DNA of 8,647 bases from an uncultured Sphingobacteriaceae bacterium (GTDB lineage Bacteria; Bacteroidota; Bacteroidia; Sphingobacteriales; Sphingobacteriaceae), in contig CALNCF010000323.1 in NCBI GenBank assembly GCA_937875035.1, positions 1 through 8,647 on the forward strand, given 5' to 3'. Both the position numbers and the translations under genes were made by a program. Of the stretch, positions 1-7,400 are shown in pieces (positions within the stretch are counted from its first letter, which is position 1; each line of letters begins with the position of its first letter). Below the pieces are notes generated by a model, which had not been told where the DNA came from, ran no database searches, and saw nothing but the letters and a program-made list of their open reading frames with translations.

Positions 1-119
1 CTAATGAAATTAAATATCGATTTTACACCCACTGTTTCCAGCATTTTTTGTGTATCGGCGGTATTTGGCGCGATGTGACGTCCTTCGAAAGACTCGCGGT
101 AATCGATATTTAATTTCAT
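1..119 (-). CDS. gcvP: Glycine dehydrogenase (decarboxylating), P-protein of the glycine cleavage system; N-terminal fragment
   Basis: Reading leftward from ATG at 119-117 gives 39 codons, open to the window edge. GcvP is the PLP-dependent subunit that decarboxylates glycine and passes the aminomethyl group to the lipoyl arm of H-protein in the cytoplasm. The recognisable part is residues 8-33, RESFEGRHIAPNTADTQKML followed by ETVGV, which matches the P-protein N-terminus (pattern F..RHI.P...D...ML...G). A full protein would be about 950-960 residues, so over 95 percent is missing. The start fits a promoter at 142-172. Oddity: after GVKSI the family normally continues with an acidic stretch ending in ELI, but here it reads FNFI. 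Those last codons are the reverse complement of the gene's own first codons, so residues after about 34 may be an assembly artefact. The identification rests on a short stretch but the RHI-P-ADT-ML pattern is characteristic. Confidence 0.82.
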   Translation of the reverse strand, partial: MKLNIDYRESFEGRHIAPNTADTQKMLETVGVKSIFNFI

Positions 120-122
120 TAG
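1..122. repeat. Perfect 22-bp inverted repeat with 78-base spacer at the window edge
   Basis: Positions 1-22 are the exact reverse complement of 101-122. The right arm covers the gcvP start codon (117-119). The left arm lies inside the same reading frame, at codons 33-39, and reaches the first base of the window, so it could extend further outside. Pairing stops at the next base inward (t at 23 against t at 100). An mRNA fold would bury the start codon in a 22-bp stem. The alternative is a fold-back joining artefact at a contig end, with the palindromic ATCGAT at 17-22 as the point of microhomology. The artefact reading is favoured because the protein departs from the GcvP family where the arm begins. 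Confidence 0.9.
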
Positions 123-141
123 AGATAAGGAATTGGTGCGG

Positions 142-172
142 CAAAAATAGAGATTTTTACCGCCAATAACAA
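142..172 (-). promoter_or_regulatory. Bacteroidota-type promoter for gcvP
   Basis: On the minus strand TATTTTTG (149 to 142) matches the Bacteroidota -7 consensus TAnnTTTG. TTG at 172-170 lies 20 bases upstream, matching the -33 element spacing. Transcription would start near 135, leaving a leader of about 16 bases before the ATG at 119. That leader is too short for a glycine riboswitch. A short imperfect hairpin (CCGCC/GGCGG arms, 160-164 and 177-181) straddles the -33 element. The call rests on motif and spacing only. Confidence 0.55.
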
Positions 173-228
173 CATAGGCGGGGAGCTGCCGGCATGAACC
201 AGGGGCCAGTACCGGCGTTTTTCAGGGC

Positions 229-957
229 TTAAAGGCTTTCGCGTAGTTGTTTGAGGTAAAGCTGGATGGTGTTTTCCAGTCCGAAGTACAGAGCGTCGCA
301 TACGAGGGCATGCCCGATGGAAACCTCGGCCAGGGCAGGGATCTGTTGGTTCAGGTAGGCCAGGTTATGCAGGTCGAGGTCGTGCCCGGCATTGATGCCG
401 ATACCCAGCGCGGTGGCTTTACGGGCAGCCAGCACATAGGGTGCAACGGCTGCTTCCCGGCCGGTATGGTAGGCGCTGGCATAGGCTTCGGTATACAGCT
501 CGATGCGGTCGGTGCCGGTTTGGGCGGCGCCTTCGATCATGCTTGTTTCCGGGTCGACAAAAATAGACACCCTGATCCCGGCATCCTTAAACGTGCGGAT
601 CACTTCGCGCAGGTATGCTTGGTGGCTGATGGTATCCCATCCATGGTTAGAGGTAAGCTGGTTCTCCGAATCGGGAACCAGGGTAACCTGGTCCGGCAGT
701 GTGGCCAGCACCAGGTCCACGAACTTTTGCTCGCGAGGGTTGCCTTCAATATTAAACTCGGTGCTTATTACTTCTTTCAGCGCGTACACATCGGCATAAC
801 GGATATGCCGCTCATCAGGCCGGGGGTGAACGGTGATCCCCTGCGCGCCGAAACGTTCGCAGTCGAGAGCCACTTGTACCAGGTCGGGATTGTTGCCTCC
901 GCGTGCGTTCCGCAGCGTAGCGATCTTGTTGATGTTCACAGATAAACGTGCCGGCAT
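229..957 (-). CDS. pdxJ: Pyridoxine 5'-phosphate synthase PdxJ
   Basis: The 242-residue product matches the usual PdxJ length (about 240). PdxJ is a cytoplasmic (beta/alpha)8 barrel that condenses 1-deoxy-D-xylulose 5-phosphate with 3-amino-2-oxopropyl phosphate, the last step of the DXP-dependent vitamin B6 pathway. Visible hallmarks are VNINKIATLRNARGG (residues 7-21), GITVHPRPDERHI (40-52) with the catalytic His44, NIEGN (69-73) with Glu71, IELYTEAYA (152-160) with Glu153, and INAGHDLDLHNL (188-199) with His192. His44, Glu71 and His192 correspond to the acid/base residues known in the Escherichia coli enzyme. IGHALVCDAL near the C-terminus fits the phosphate-binding end of the barrel. The ATG at 957 sits just before the conserved first strand. 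The preceding gene ends 82 bases upstream with a terminator. No clear terminator was seen between pdxJ and gcvP, so read-through into gcvP is possible. Confidence 0.96.
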   Translation of the reverse strand: MPARLSVNINKIATLRNARGGNNPDLVQVALDCERFGAQGITVHPRPDERHIRYADVYALKEVISTEFNIEGNPREQKFVDLVLATLPDQVTLVPDSENQLTSNHGWDTISHQAYLREVIRTFKDAGIRVSIFVDPETSMIEGAAQTGTDRIELYTEAYASAYHTGREAAVAPYVLAARKATALGIGINAGHDLDLHNLAYLNQQIPALAEVSIGHALVCDALYFGLENTIQLYLKQLRESL

Positions 958-977
958 ATGTATGTGTAATGAGGATA

Positions 978-985
978 CAAAAATA
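978..985 (-). promoter_or_regulatory. Possible -7 element for pdxJ, overlapping a terminator tail
   Basis: Minus-strand TATTTTTG (985 to 978) matches TAnnTTTG and lies 20 bases before the pdxJ ATG. It is made from the U-tract of the upstream terminator hairpin. No TTG is found at the expected -33 distance, which falls inside the hairpin's other arm. The match could therefore simply be terminator sequence, and pdxJ may rely on read-through. Confidence 0.25.
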
Positions 986-1013
986 GCCCATTCTTTTGAA
1001 ACGGGCTATTTTT
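979..1013 (-). terminator. Intrinsic terminator after the serine hydrolase gene
   Basis: Arms AAAAATAGCCC (979-989) and GGGCTATTTTT (1003-1013) form an 11-bp perfect stem around a 13-base loop. The loop can add a small TTC/GAA stem. The minus-strand transcript meets it 26 bases after the stop codon at 1042-1040, with a U-run at the stem base. The element is nearly symmetrical and could also work on the plus strand, but no plus-strand gene precedes it. Confidence 0.8.
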
Positions 1014-1039
1014 TGTTTGATGTGGTCTGGGTGTGATGA

Positions 1040-2749
1040 TCACCTGATCTTTTTCGCTTCCATCTTGCGTCCCTGGGTAAGGGTAAGTCCGGTAACGGTT
1101 CCTGCTGCGTCCATCTTGAAATCGATCTTCGCGTCCACTACTTTTAAAAAGAAGCTCGTCTCTGATTTCGCGAAGACCTCGAACTTATCCTGCCCGGTGG
1201 CCTGGGCATAGAAGCGGTCGCCATCGAGGCTGAACTCGAGGGTAAAGCCCGGAGCCAGTTCATATACGCCCAAATATTTCCGGAGGATGCCTGCAGGGAC
1301 TTTGATCTCCTGGCCCGCTACCGGGAGCGGGAGATCGGTCTTCCTGTTTACATCCACCGGACCGAAAGCCATCGGGTAATTGTACACATCCATCGACACC
1401 ACCTTTTTCTTTTTATCCCGGTTGAAATGAAAACGCTGCGGACTATCCTTGATGAAGAAGTCATCGCTGCCTGAAGACAGGAGCTCTGTTTTGGAGCGTC
1501 CGCTGCGCTGAATGTACAGCCTGTTATCTTCCACGAATACGTTCCTGTATATTTTGTCGTTGCCGCTGTTGGTTACTAATCGTCCGCCCAGGAGGTTTAC
1601 CTCGTATACTCCTTCATATTCTTTGAGGTTCGTTTTCGTATTCACTACAGCCGGGTCGCCGGTGGGCTGGTCGAGAAGGACCAATACACATTTTCGCATC
1701 TGGTCGATCGACGATACGGCGGTGGTGTTGGTCAGAGATACGAGGTAGATATTCTTTTCCGGCAGGTAGATCGCATCGGCCAGGTATCCGCCAATGGCTC
1801 CGCCATGGGCGATAACGCGGAAGTTCCCGACCTTGTTGATCTGCCATCCGTAGCCGTAATGGGTATCCTGTCCGTTGGTAAGCCTGAATGGAGTATACGC
1901 TTGTTTCAATAATTCAGGTCTGATGATCTTCCCGCTTAGCAACGCGTTGTTCCATGCGGCCATGTCGGCGGTGGTAGACATAATGTTCCCGGCTCCGATG
2001 GGCCATGACCAGCTGTACGGGCGGGTGCGCTCTAAGCCATGCTCGCCGCCAGCGTCATAACCCTGCGCCCGGTTCATAATGATGTCGGTATTGCTTCCGA
2101 AGCAGGTATGATCCATCCCGGCAGGCTTGAAGAGATGCTCCCGGATAAAATTGGCATAGCTTTGCCCGCTTACCTTTTCGATGATATAGGCCGCGAGGAA
2201 GAAGCCAGAATTGGAATAGCTCCACATGCTTCCGGGTTCAAACAGGAGGGTGCTGTCTTCAAAGCTTTTCCTGATCTCTTCCATGCTCTTGTCGGTCGTG
2301 ATCATCTCCGAAAATCCCTGCATCTCGGTAAAGCTCCTGATCCCGCTGGTGTGGGTTATCAGGTTCTCTACGGTAATGTGCCTGCCATGTGTGTTATAGT
2401 CCGGGATGTATTTAGTGATGTCTTCTTTCAGATCGACCTTCCCCTGCTGAACCAGCACGAGAATGCCAACAGCCGTAAATTGCTTGCTGGTGCTGCCGAT
2501 GGCGAACACGTGCTCCGGCCGGATCGGGATCCGTTCTTCCATATTGGCCATGCCATGGGTTTCGGTCATGATTACCTGGCTGTTCTGGATCAGCATCATC
2601 GAGCTGCCCGGAAGGCTGTCGGGGTAAGCTTCTTTCAGTATCTCCCGGATCTTTTGCTGCTGTGCAGGTGTAACGGTTTGCTGAGCCTGGAGCGATGTAA
2701 CCACGCCGAACAGGAACAGGCTGAAAATAATAAGTATGTTTTTTCTCAT
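1040..2749 (-). CDS. Secreted serine hydrolase, beta-lactamase class C / penicillin-binding-protein fold, with tandem C-terminal domains
   Basis: The 569-residue protein starts with a signal peptide (MRKNILIIFSLFLFGVVTSLQA, cleavage probably after Ala22), so it is exported to the periplasm or surface. The beta-lactamase-like domain covers roughly residues 30-360. It holds the nucleophile motif S86-T-S-K89, the Y178-S-N180 motif, and H315-G-G317 in place of the KTG box. HGG/HxG is common in the esterase or peptidase-like members, so antibiotic hydrolysis cannot be assumed; the likely substrates are esters, D-amino-acid peptides or amides. The C-terminal third contains two related segments, about 375-456 (LKEYEGVYEV) and 489-565 (LRKYLGVYEL), resembling the accessory beta domain (DUF3471-like) often fused to such hydrolases. 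The start gives an intact signal peptide. A weak -7-like TATATTCG lies at 2775-2768. Flanking terminators suggest a monocistronic unit. The exact substrate is unknown. Confidence 0.9.
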   Translation of the reverse strand: MRKNILIIFSLFLFGVVTSLQAQQTVTPAQQQKIREILKEAYPDSLPGSSMMLIQNSQVIMTETHGMANMEERIPIRPEHVFAIGSTSKQFTAVGILVLVQQGKVDLKEDITKYIPDYNTHGRHITVENLITHTSGIRSFTEMQGFSEMITTDKSMEEIRKSFEDSTLLFEPGSMWSYSNSGFFLAAYIIEKVSGQSYANFIREHLFKPAGMDHTCFGSNTDIIMNRAQGYDAGGEHGLERTRPYSWSWPIGAGNIMSTTADMAAWNNALLSGKIIRPELLKQAYTPFRLTNGQDTHYGYGWQINKVGNFRVIAHGGAIGGYLADAIYLPEKNIYLVSLTNTTAVSSIDQMRKCVLVLLDQPTGDPAVVNTKTNLKEYEGVYEVNLLGGRLVTNSGNDKIYRNVFVEDNRLYIQRSGRSKTELLSSGSDDFFIKDSPQRFHFNRDKKKKVVSMDVYNYPMAFGPVDVNRKTDLPLPVAGQEIKVPAGILRKYLGVYELAPGFTLEFSLDGDRFYAQATGQDKFEVFAKSETSFFLKVVDAKIDFKMDAAGTVTGLTLTQGRKMEAKKIR

Positions 2750-2831
2750 AGTGAATGAATTGATGAACGAATATAGGTGATCCGCCAGGCGCGCGATGAA
2801 GAACGATTGTAGAAAACAGGTTACAAAGCAT

Positions 2832-2863
2832 AAAAAAAGGGAACCTGTATGAGGTTCCCTTTT
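2832..2863 (-). terminator. Intrinsic terminator after ahcY
   Basis: AAAAGGGAACCT (2835-2846) and AGGTTCCCTTTT (2852-2863) form a perfect 12-bp stem with a 5-base loop. On the minus strand it begins 20 bases after the ahcY stop and its 3' arm runs into seven U (2838-2832). It separates ahcY from the serine hydrolase gene downstream. Confidence 0.9.
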
Positions 2864-2883
2864 CGCAATTCTTGTCTTGCTGA

Positions 2884-4191
2884 TTAGTATCTGTACGCAT
2901 CGTTCTTGAACGGACCGTTCTTCGGAACGCCAATGTACGAAGCCTGTTCATCGCTCAATTCTTCCAGCTCCACGCCGATCTTCGCTAAGTGCAGGCGCGC
3001 TACTTTCTCATCAAGATGCTTAGGCAGTGTGTATACTTTGTTTTCATACTGTGCAGTATTGGTCCAGAGTTCTAACTGTGCGAGGGTCTGGTTAGTGAAC
3101 GAGTTCGACATCACGAACGACGGGTGACCGGTTGCGCAGCCCAGGTTTACCAGGCGGCCTTCAGCCAGCACGATAATATCTTTACCGTCTACATTGTATT
3201 TATCTACCTGTGGTTTGATCTCGATCTTGGTATTGCCATAGTTCTCGTTCAGCCAGGCCATATCGATCTCGTTGTCGAAGTGACCGATGTTACAAACGAT
3301 CGCTTTGTCCTTCAACATTTTGAAATGCTCGCCGCGAACGATATTGAAGTTACCGGTTGCTGTTACCACGATATCGGCTTCTTTAATGGCTGTGGCCAGC
3401 TTCTTTACTTCGTAGCCTTCCATCGCAGCCTGTAATGCACAGATCGGGTCAATCTCGGTAACGATCACACGCACACCCGCATTTGATAATGAATCCGCAG
3501 AGCCCTTACCCACATCGCCATAACCGCAAACAACAGCCACTTTACCAGCCATCATTACATCGGTCGCGCGACGGATCGCATCTACCAGCGATTCGCGGCA
3601 GCCATATTTGTTATCGAATTTAGATTTGGTAACAGAGTCGTTCACATTGATCGCAGGGATCGGCAGGGTGCCGTTCTTCATGCGATCGTATAATCTCAGT
3701 ACACCGGTGGTTGTTTCTTCCGACAGACCTTTGATTTCCTTGATCAACTCCGGGTATTTGTCGAATACCATATTGGTCAGGTCACCGCCGTCATCGAGGA
3801 TCATATTCAATGGCTTGCGATCCTCGCCGAAGAACAGGGTCTGCTCAATACACCAGTCGAACTCTTCCGCATTCATACCCTTCCAGGCATAAACCGAAAT
3901 GCCGGCAGCCGCAATGGCAGCCGCAGCGTGATCTTGTGTAGAGAAGATATTGCAGGATGACCAGGTCACTTCTGCACCCAGCTCTGCCAGGGTTTCAATT
4001 AAAACGGCAGTCTGGATCGTCATATGAAGACAACCGGCAATGCGTGCGCCTTTTAAGGGTTTGGATGCTCCGTATTCAGCTCTTAATGCCATTAATCCGG
4101 GCATTTCCGCTTCAGCCAGCTCGATTTCTTTACGACCCCACTCTGCTAATGAGATATCTTTTACTTTGTACTTTACGTAGGTATCTACCAT
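2884..4191 (-). CDS. ahcY: Adenosylhomocysteinase (S-adenosyl-L-homocysteine hydrolase)
   Basis: The 435-residue cytoplasmic, NAD-dependent enzyme reversibly splits S-adenosylhomocysteine into adenosine and homocysteine, relieving product inhibition of methyltransferases. Its length is close to the human enzyme (432). Signatures are AGCLHMTIQTAVL (residues 52-64, His56), ILDDGGDLTN (131-140, Asp134), SEETTTGV (157-164, Glu159), and NDSVTKSKFDNKYGCRESL (184-202, Lys189 and Asp193). These match human His55, Asp131, Glu156, Lys186 and Asp190. The NAD site G-Y-G-D-V-G is at 223-228, NIGHFDNEID follows later, and the family C-terminus ends in YRY. The long insert seen in many proteobacterial and plant enzymes is absent. 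The ATG at 4191 gives the usual N-terminus. The gene has its own promoter (4225-4256) and terminator, so it is probably transcribed alone, divergent from the T9SS protein gene. Confidence 0.98.
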   Translation of the reverse strand: MVDTYVKYKVKDISLAEWGRKEIELAEAEMPGLMALRAEYGASKPLKGARIAGCLHMTIQTAVLIETLAELGAEVTWSSCNIFSTQDHAAAAIAAAGISVYAWKGMNAEEFDWCIEQTLFFGEDRKPLNMILDDGGDLTNMVFDKYPELIKEIKGLSEETTTGVLRLYDRMKNGTLPIPAINVNDSVTKSKFDNKYGCRESLVDAIRRATDVMMAGKVAVVCGYGDVGKGSADSLSNAGVRVIVTEIDPICALQAAMEGYEVKKLATAIKEADIVVTATGNFNIVRGEHFKMLKDKAIVCNIGHFDNEIDMAWLNENYGNTKIEIKPQVDKYNVDGKDIIVLAEGRLVNLGCATGHPSFVMSNSFTNQTLAQLELWTNTAQYENKVYTLPKHLDEKVARLHLAKIGVELEELSDEQASYIGVPKNGPFKNDAYRY

Positions 4192-4224
4192 TTTATTTAG
4201 ATTTTATCAATTTCTTAAGAAGTG

Positions 4225-4256
4225 CAAAATTAGGGCATTTGTTTATGAAAACCAAA
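4225..4256 (-). promoter_or_regulatory. Bacteroidota-type promoter for ahcY
   Basis: Minus-strand TTTG (4256-4253), a 20-base spacer and TAATTTTG (4232-4225) match the -33 TTTG and -7 TAnnTTTG consensus exactly. Transcription would start near 4218, giving a leader of about 27 bases. This is the best promoter match in the window, and it leaves no room for a SAM- or SAH-sensing riboswitch. Confidence 0.7.
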
Positions 4257-4291
4257 CCTTTATCCTGCTGCCCCTGCCGGTTGCGTTCCGT

Positions 4292-4320
4292 ATAATCCGG
4301 TGTTGTCTGGACTGGATTAT
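4292..4320. repeat. Inverted repeat in the divergent ahcY / T9SS-protein spacer
   Basis: ATAATCCGGT (4292-4301) and ACTGGATTAT (4311-4320) pair over ten positions with one G-T, around a 9-base loop. It has no U-tract on either strand. It lies 36 bases upstream of the ahcY -33 element and 139 bases before the rightward start codon. It could be a protein-binding dyad or chance. The rest of the 4192-4458 spacer is AT-rich, particularly 4321-4400, and I see no small gene in it. Confidence 0.5.
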
Positions 4321-4458
4321 TAGAACAAAAAGACGTTTTAGTGCAGCGTTTTTTATTTATTTTATTCTGATAATCAATATATTGTATTTTATTTTGAAGC
4401 TTGTTAAGAAAGATGCACGGTTTTTGTAAAATCAGCGTGTCTTCTATTTTCTCAAGCT

Positions 4459-7400
4459 ATGATCAAAAAAATACTCCTTTCTGTATTGCTTTTTTTGGCA
4501 ACTACCCAGTTATTCGCTACCCACATCGTTGGTTACGATATGGCAATGATCCATGTCTCGGGCAATAACTATAAATTCCGCCTGAACTTCTTCCGCGACT
4601 TTAAGAACGGTTTGGTCGACAATGCGACGACCGGCTTCAGGATCTGCGCGAAGAGCAATCCCGGTGTAGCGGTTAAGAGTGTGACACTTTCTATGGTGGG
4701 TACTCCCAAGCAGGTAGAGTACAAGCCGGAAGACTGCGCGCCTCCGGGACTGGTGGCGTATGTGGAGAAACGTGTGTATGAGGTTACTACCGACCTGTCG
4801 ATGTGTACCGACCCGGGAGGGTATTATATCTTTGCGACCGATGGCGCCCGTAACTCCGGGATCCAGAACCTGCCTGGTGGCGGTAACCAGTCGATCGAGT
4901 ACGTGATGGAGTTCCCGGCCGTGGCCCTGCCGCAGTTTGCCGGTCATAACTCCCCAGGCTTTAATAAAGACCCTTTGACCTTTTTCTGCGTGGGCAGACC
5001 TTATAATATCGACTGGCAGCTGATCGACCCGACCCCGGGCGATTACTATGTATGCAGCAATACCCTGCCCCTGGATCAGGTGGGTGCAGGTTATCCATAT
5101 AACCCTATTCCATACGCCAGCGTGAACGGTTATAATGTGAACTATAACATTATGGATGGCGTTCCGGATGTGAACATCAACAGCACCAACGGGATGATCA
5201 GCTTCCTTCCGACCAAGATCGGTAACTACCAGTTAGCATTCCTGGTGGAGGAGTACGGCTCGAACGGGGTGAAAAAGGGCGAGATCCGCCGGGAGATACA
5301 GGTTACGACGGCCTTATGCCCAACGGCGCCGCCGATCACGACGAACCGGGAGAGGGAGGGCGGCAAGATCACGACCACGGCCTCAGGGCACGCGGGCGCG
5401 GGTTCCGCTGCGGCCTCCCGTGACGGAGGAGAGGTGAACACGATCATCGACACGATCTATGTGAACGAAGGGATTCGGAAGTGCATCCAGTTCACCTCGC
5501 TGGATGACCCGAACGATTCGCTGGTGATGACGGTCTACGCGGACCCCTCGGAGAACGTGTTCGATCCGAACCTGTTCGGTGCAACCTTCGGTGCGATCGG
5601 CCATACCTCCAATAAGTTCATCATTCAAGGGGTGGGCAGCGTACAGGGTGAGTTCTGCTGGAAGCCGGATTGCAAGCTGGCGCGGGAAGAGCCTTACCAG
5701 TTCACGCTGATCACGCGTGATAACTCCTGCCCGGTACCTTTCTATGATACCTCATTGGTGAAGATCTTTGTGCGGGCGTATGAGAACCTGAGCCCGGAAT
5801 GGGTATCCCCGGTGACCTTCGACGGTGCGACGCTTCAATACTTCATGAACGCCGGAGAAACGCTGGTGTTCGATACCGACAGTATGATCAAGGTGACAGA
5901 CCCGAACGACCCGATCCGGACGAGCCAGAACGTGGACATCCGGTTCGTGAACATGGAGTTAGAGCCGAAGCTGAACAATGCGCAGCTGAACAACAACCCG
6001 GGTGTGCTCCAGGCAACGGGTACCTTCGAGTGGAAGACCCAGTGCGAGTGGGCACGTTTCGATCCGTACCGCCTGAAATTCATCGCCTTCGATAACGATT
6101 GCGCGGCCCCGGATACGATTGCCTTTTATGTGGAGGTCTTCCTGCTGGAGACCCCGAACTGGGTGCCGGACTATGATACGAGCGTGACCAAAGAAGAATA
6201 TCATGTGAAGCTGGGCGAGACCCTGACCTTTACGGTTCGTGCGACCGACAGCCTTCCTTACGCGGAGAACCGCTATAATAACATTACCCTGAATTTTGAC
6301 AAATCCTCGTTCGATGCCGTTACCAGCGGGGTATCCCCGGTGATCGCCAACGCGACAGGAGCGCCGAACGTAAGCTCGGTGTTCAGCTGGACCCCGAACT
6401 GCGATAATGTTCGTCCGGAGCCCTACGAGCTGATCTGTACGATCTACGATGATGCCTGCGTACGTCACGAACGTCCGAAGAAGATCTATGTCTACGTGGA
6501 CGGCCCGATCAACGACGCACCTCATTTTATCCATACCCCGCCTGCCGCGACCCATATCCTGGATACGACGATCGAAGCCGGCAAGATCTTTACCTATACA
6601 GTATCTGCCAAGGATACGAATACGGTCTACAAATCAGTGAAGATCGATGTGGTGAGCGAGATCCTCTCGGGAGCGGTGCTTCCGGTAGCGACCACGAGCC
6701 CGATCGCCTACGAGGTAGACTCCAATGAAGTGACCCTGACCTGGGCCACGGTGTGCGACAACATCCGCACGGCTCCTTACCAGATCCGTTTCTATGCGAT
6801 GGACGACGCCTGTCCGAAGCCATCGGTAGACACCTTTACGGTGAACCTGACGGTGGTGGAGAAACCAAATGATGTTCCGGAGTTTAATCCCGCCATTACG
6901 GATGTGACCAAGACAAGCTTCGAGGTGATGCCGGGAGAGACGCTGTCGATCCTGTTAGCCTCGACCGACCTGCAGCCTGCTGACGGGGTGGTGATCGACA
7001 CGGTATTCACGAGCATCCCCAAATCGTTCCGGAACCAGCCGCTGTTCCAGCGTGATTCCACGACCGGTGGAGCCAATACGAGCTTTGACTGGCTGATCGA
7101 CTGTGAGCATATCTCCCCGACACCGTATGTGATCAAGTTTGCGACCTATGATGATGCCTGCCGCCAGTACCGCGACAGCACGACCTATACGATCACGGTG
7201 AAGGTGGTACCGAACCCGGCGCTGAACCCGATGTTCAGCTCCCAGATCGATACGTCGTATGAAGTGGTAGCCGGTGAGAAGTTCATTTTGGAATTAGTAT
7301 CAGAGAACATTGTAGGAGATTCGATCCTGATCGTATCCTCGGGCGATCCTTACGGATTTATCCCGGGCCAGCCGGCCAGCTTTACCCAGAATACGGTAGG

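Noticed and set aside
4..78. Plus-strand mini-frame of 24 codons starting with ATG in the left repeat arm
   Set aside because: It starts with the same codons as gcvP only because of the inverted repeat, ends quickly, and opposes the P-protein frame.
120..141. Glycine riboswitch in front of gcvP
   Set aside because: The predicted leader is about 16 bases, far too short for the aptamer.
188..216. GCCGG/CCGGC hairpin after pdxJ as a terminator
   Set aside because: Only five pairs with a long loop and no U-tract on the minus strand.
247..945. Long plus-strand open frame (232 codons) opposite pdxJ
   Set aside because: It is antisense to a gene with clear PdxJ motifs, and its translation resembles no family I recognise.
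2039..2758. Plus-strand open frame (239 codons) opposite the serine hydrolase
   Set aside because: It is a shadow of the signal peptide and beta-lactamase-fold region on the other strand, with no recognisable domain or start context.
4192..4224. SAM or SAH riboswitch in the ahcY leader
   Set aside because: The promoter match leaves a leader of only about 27 bases, with no conserved structured core.
5959..6555. Minus-strand open frame (198 codons) inside the T9SS protein gene
   Set aside because: It lies entirely within the in-register Cys-pair repeat coding region, whose frame is unambiguous; its Arg/Val-rich translation is typical of an antisense shadow.
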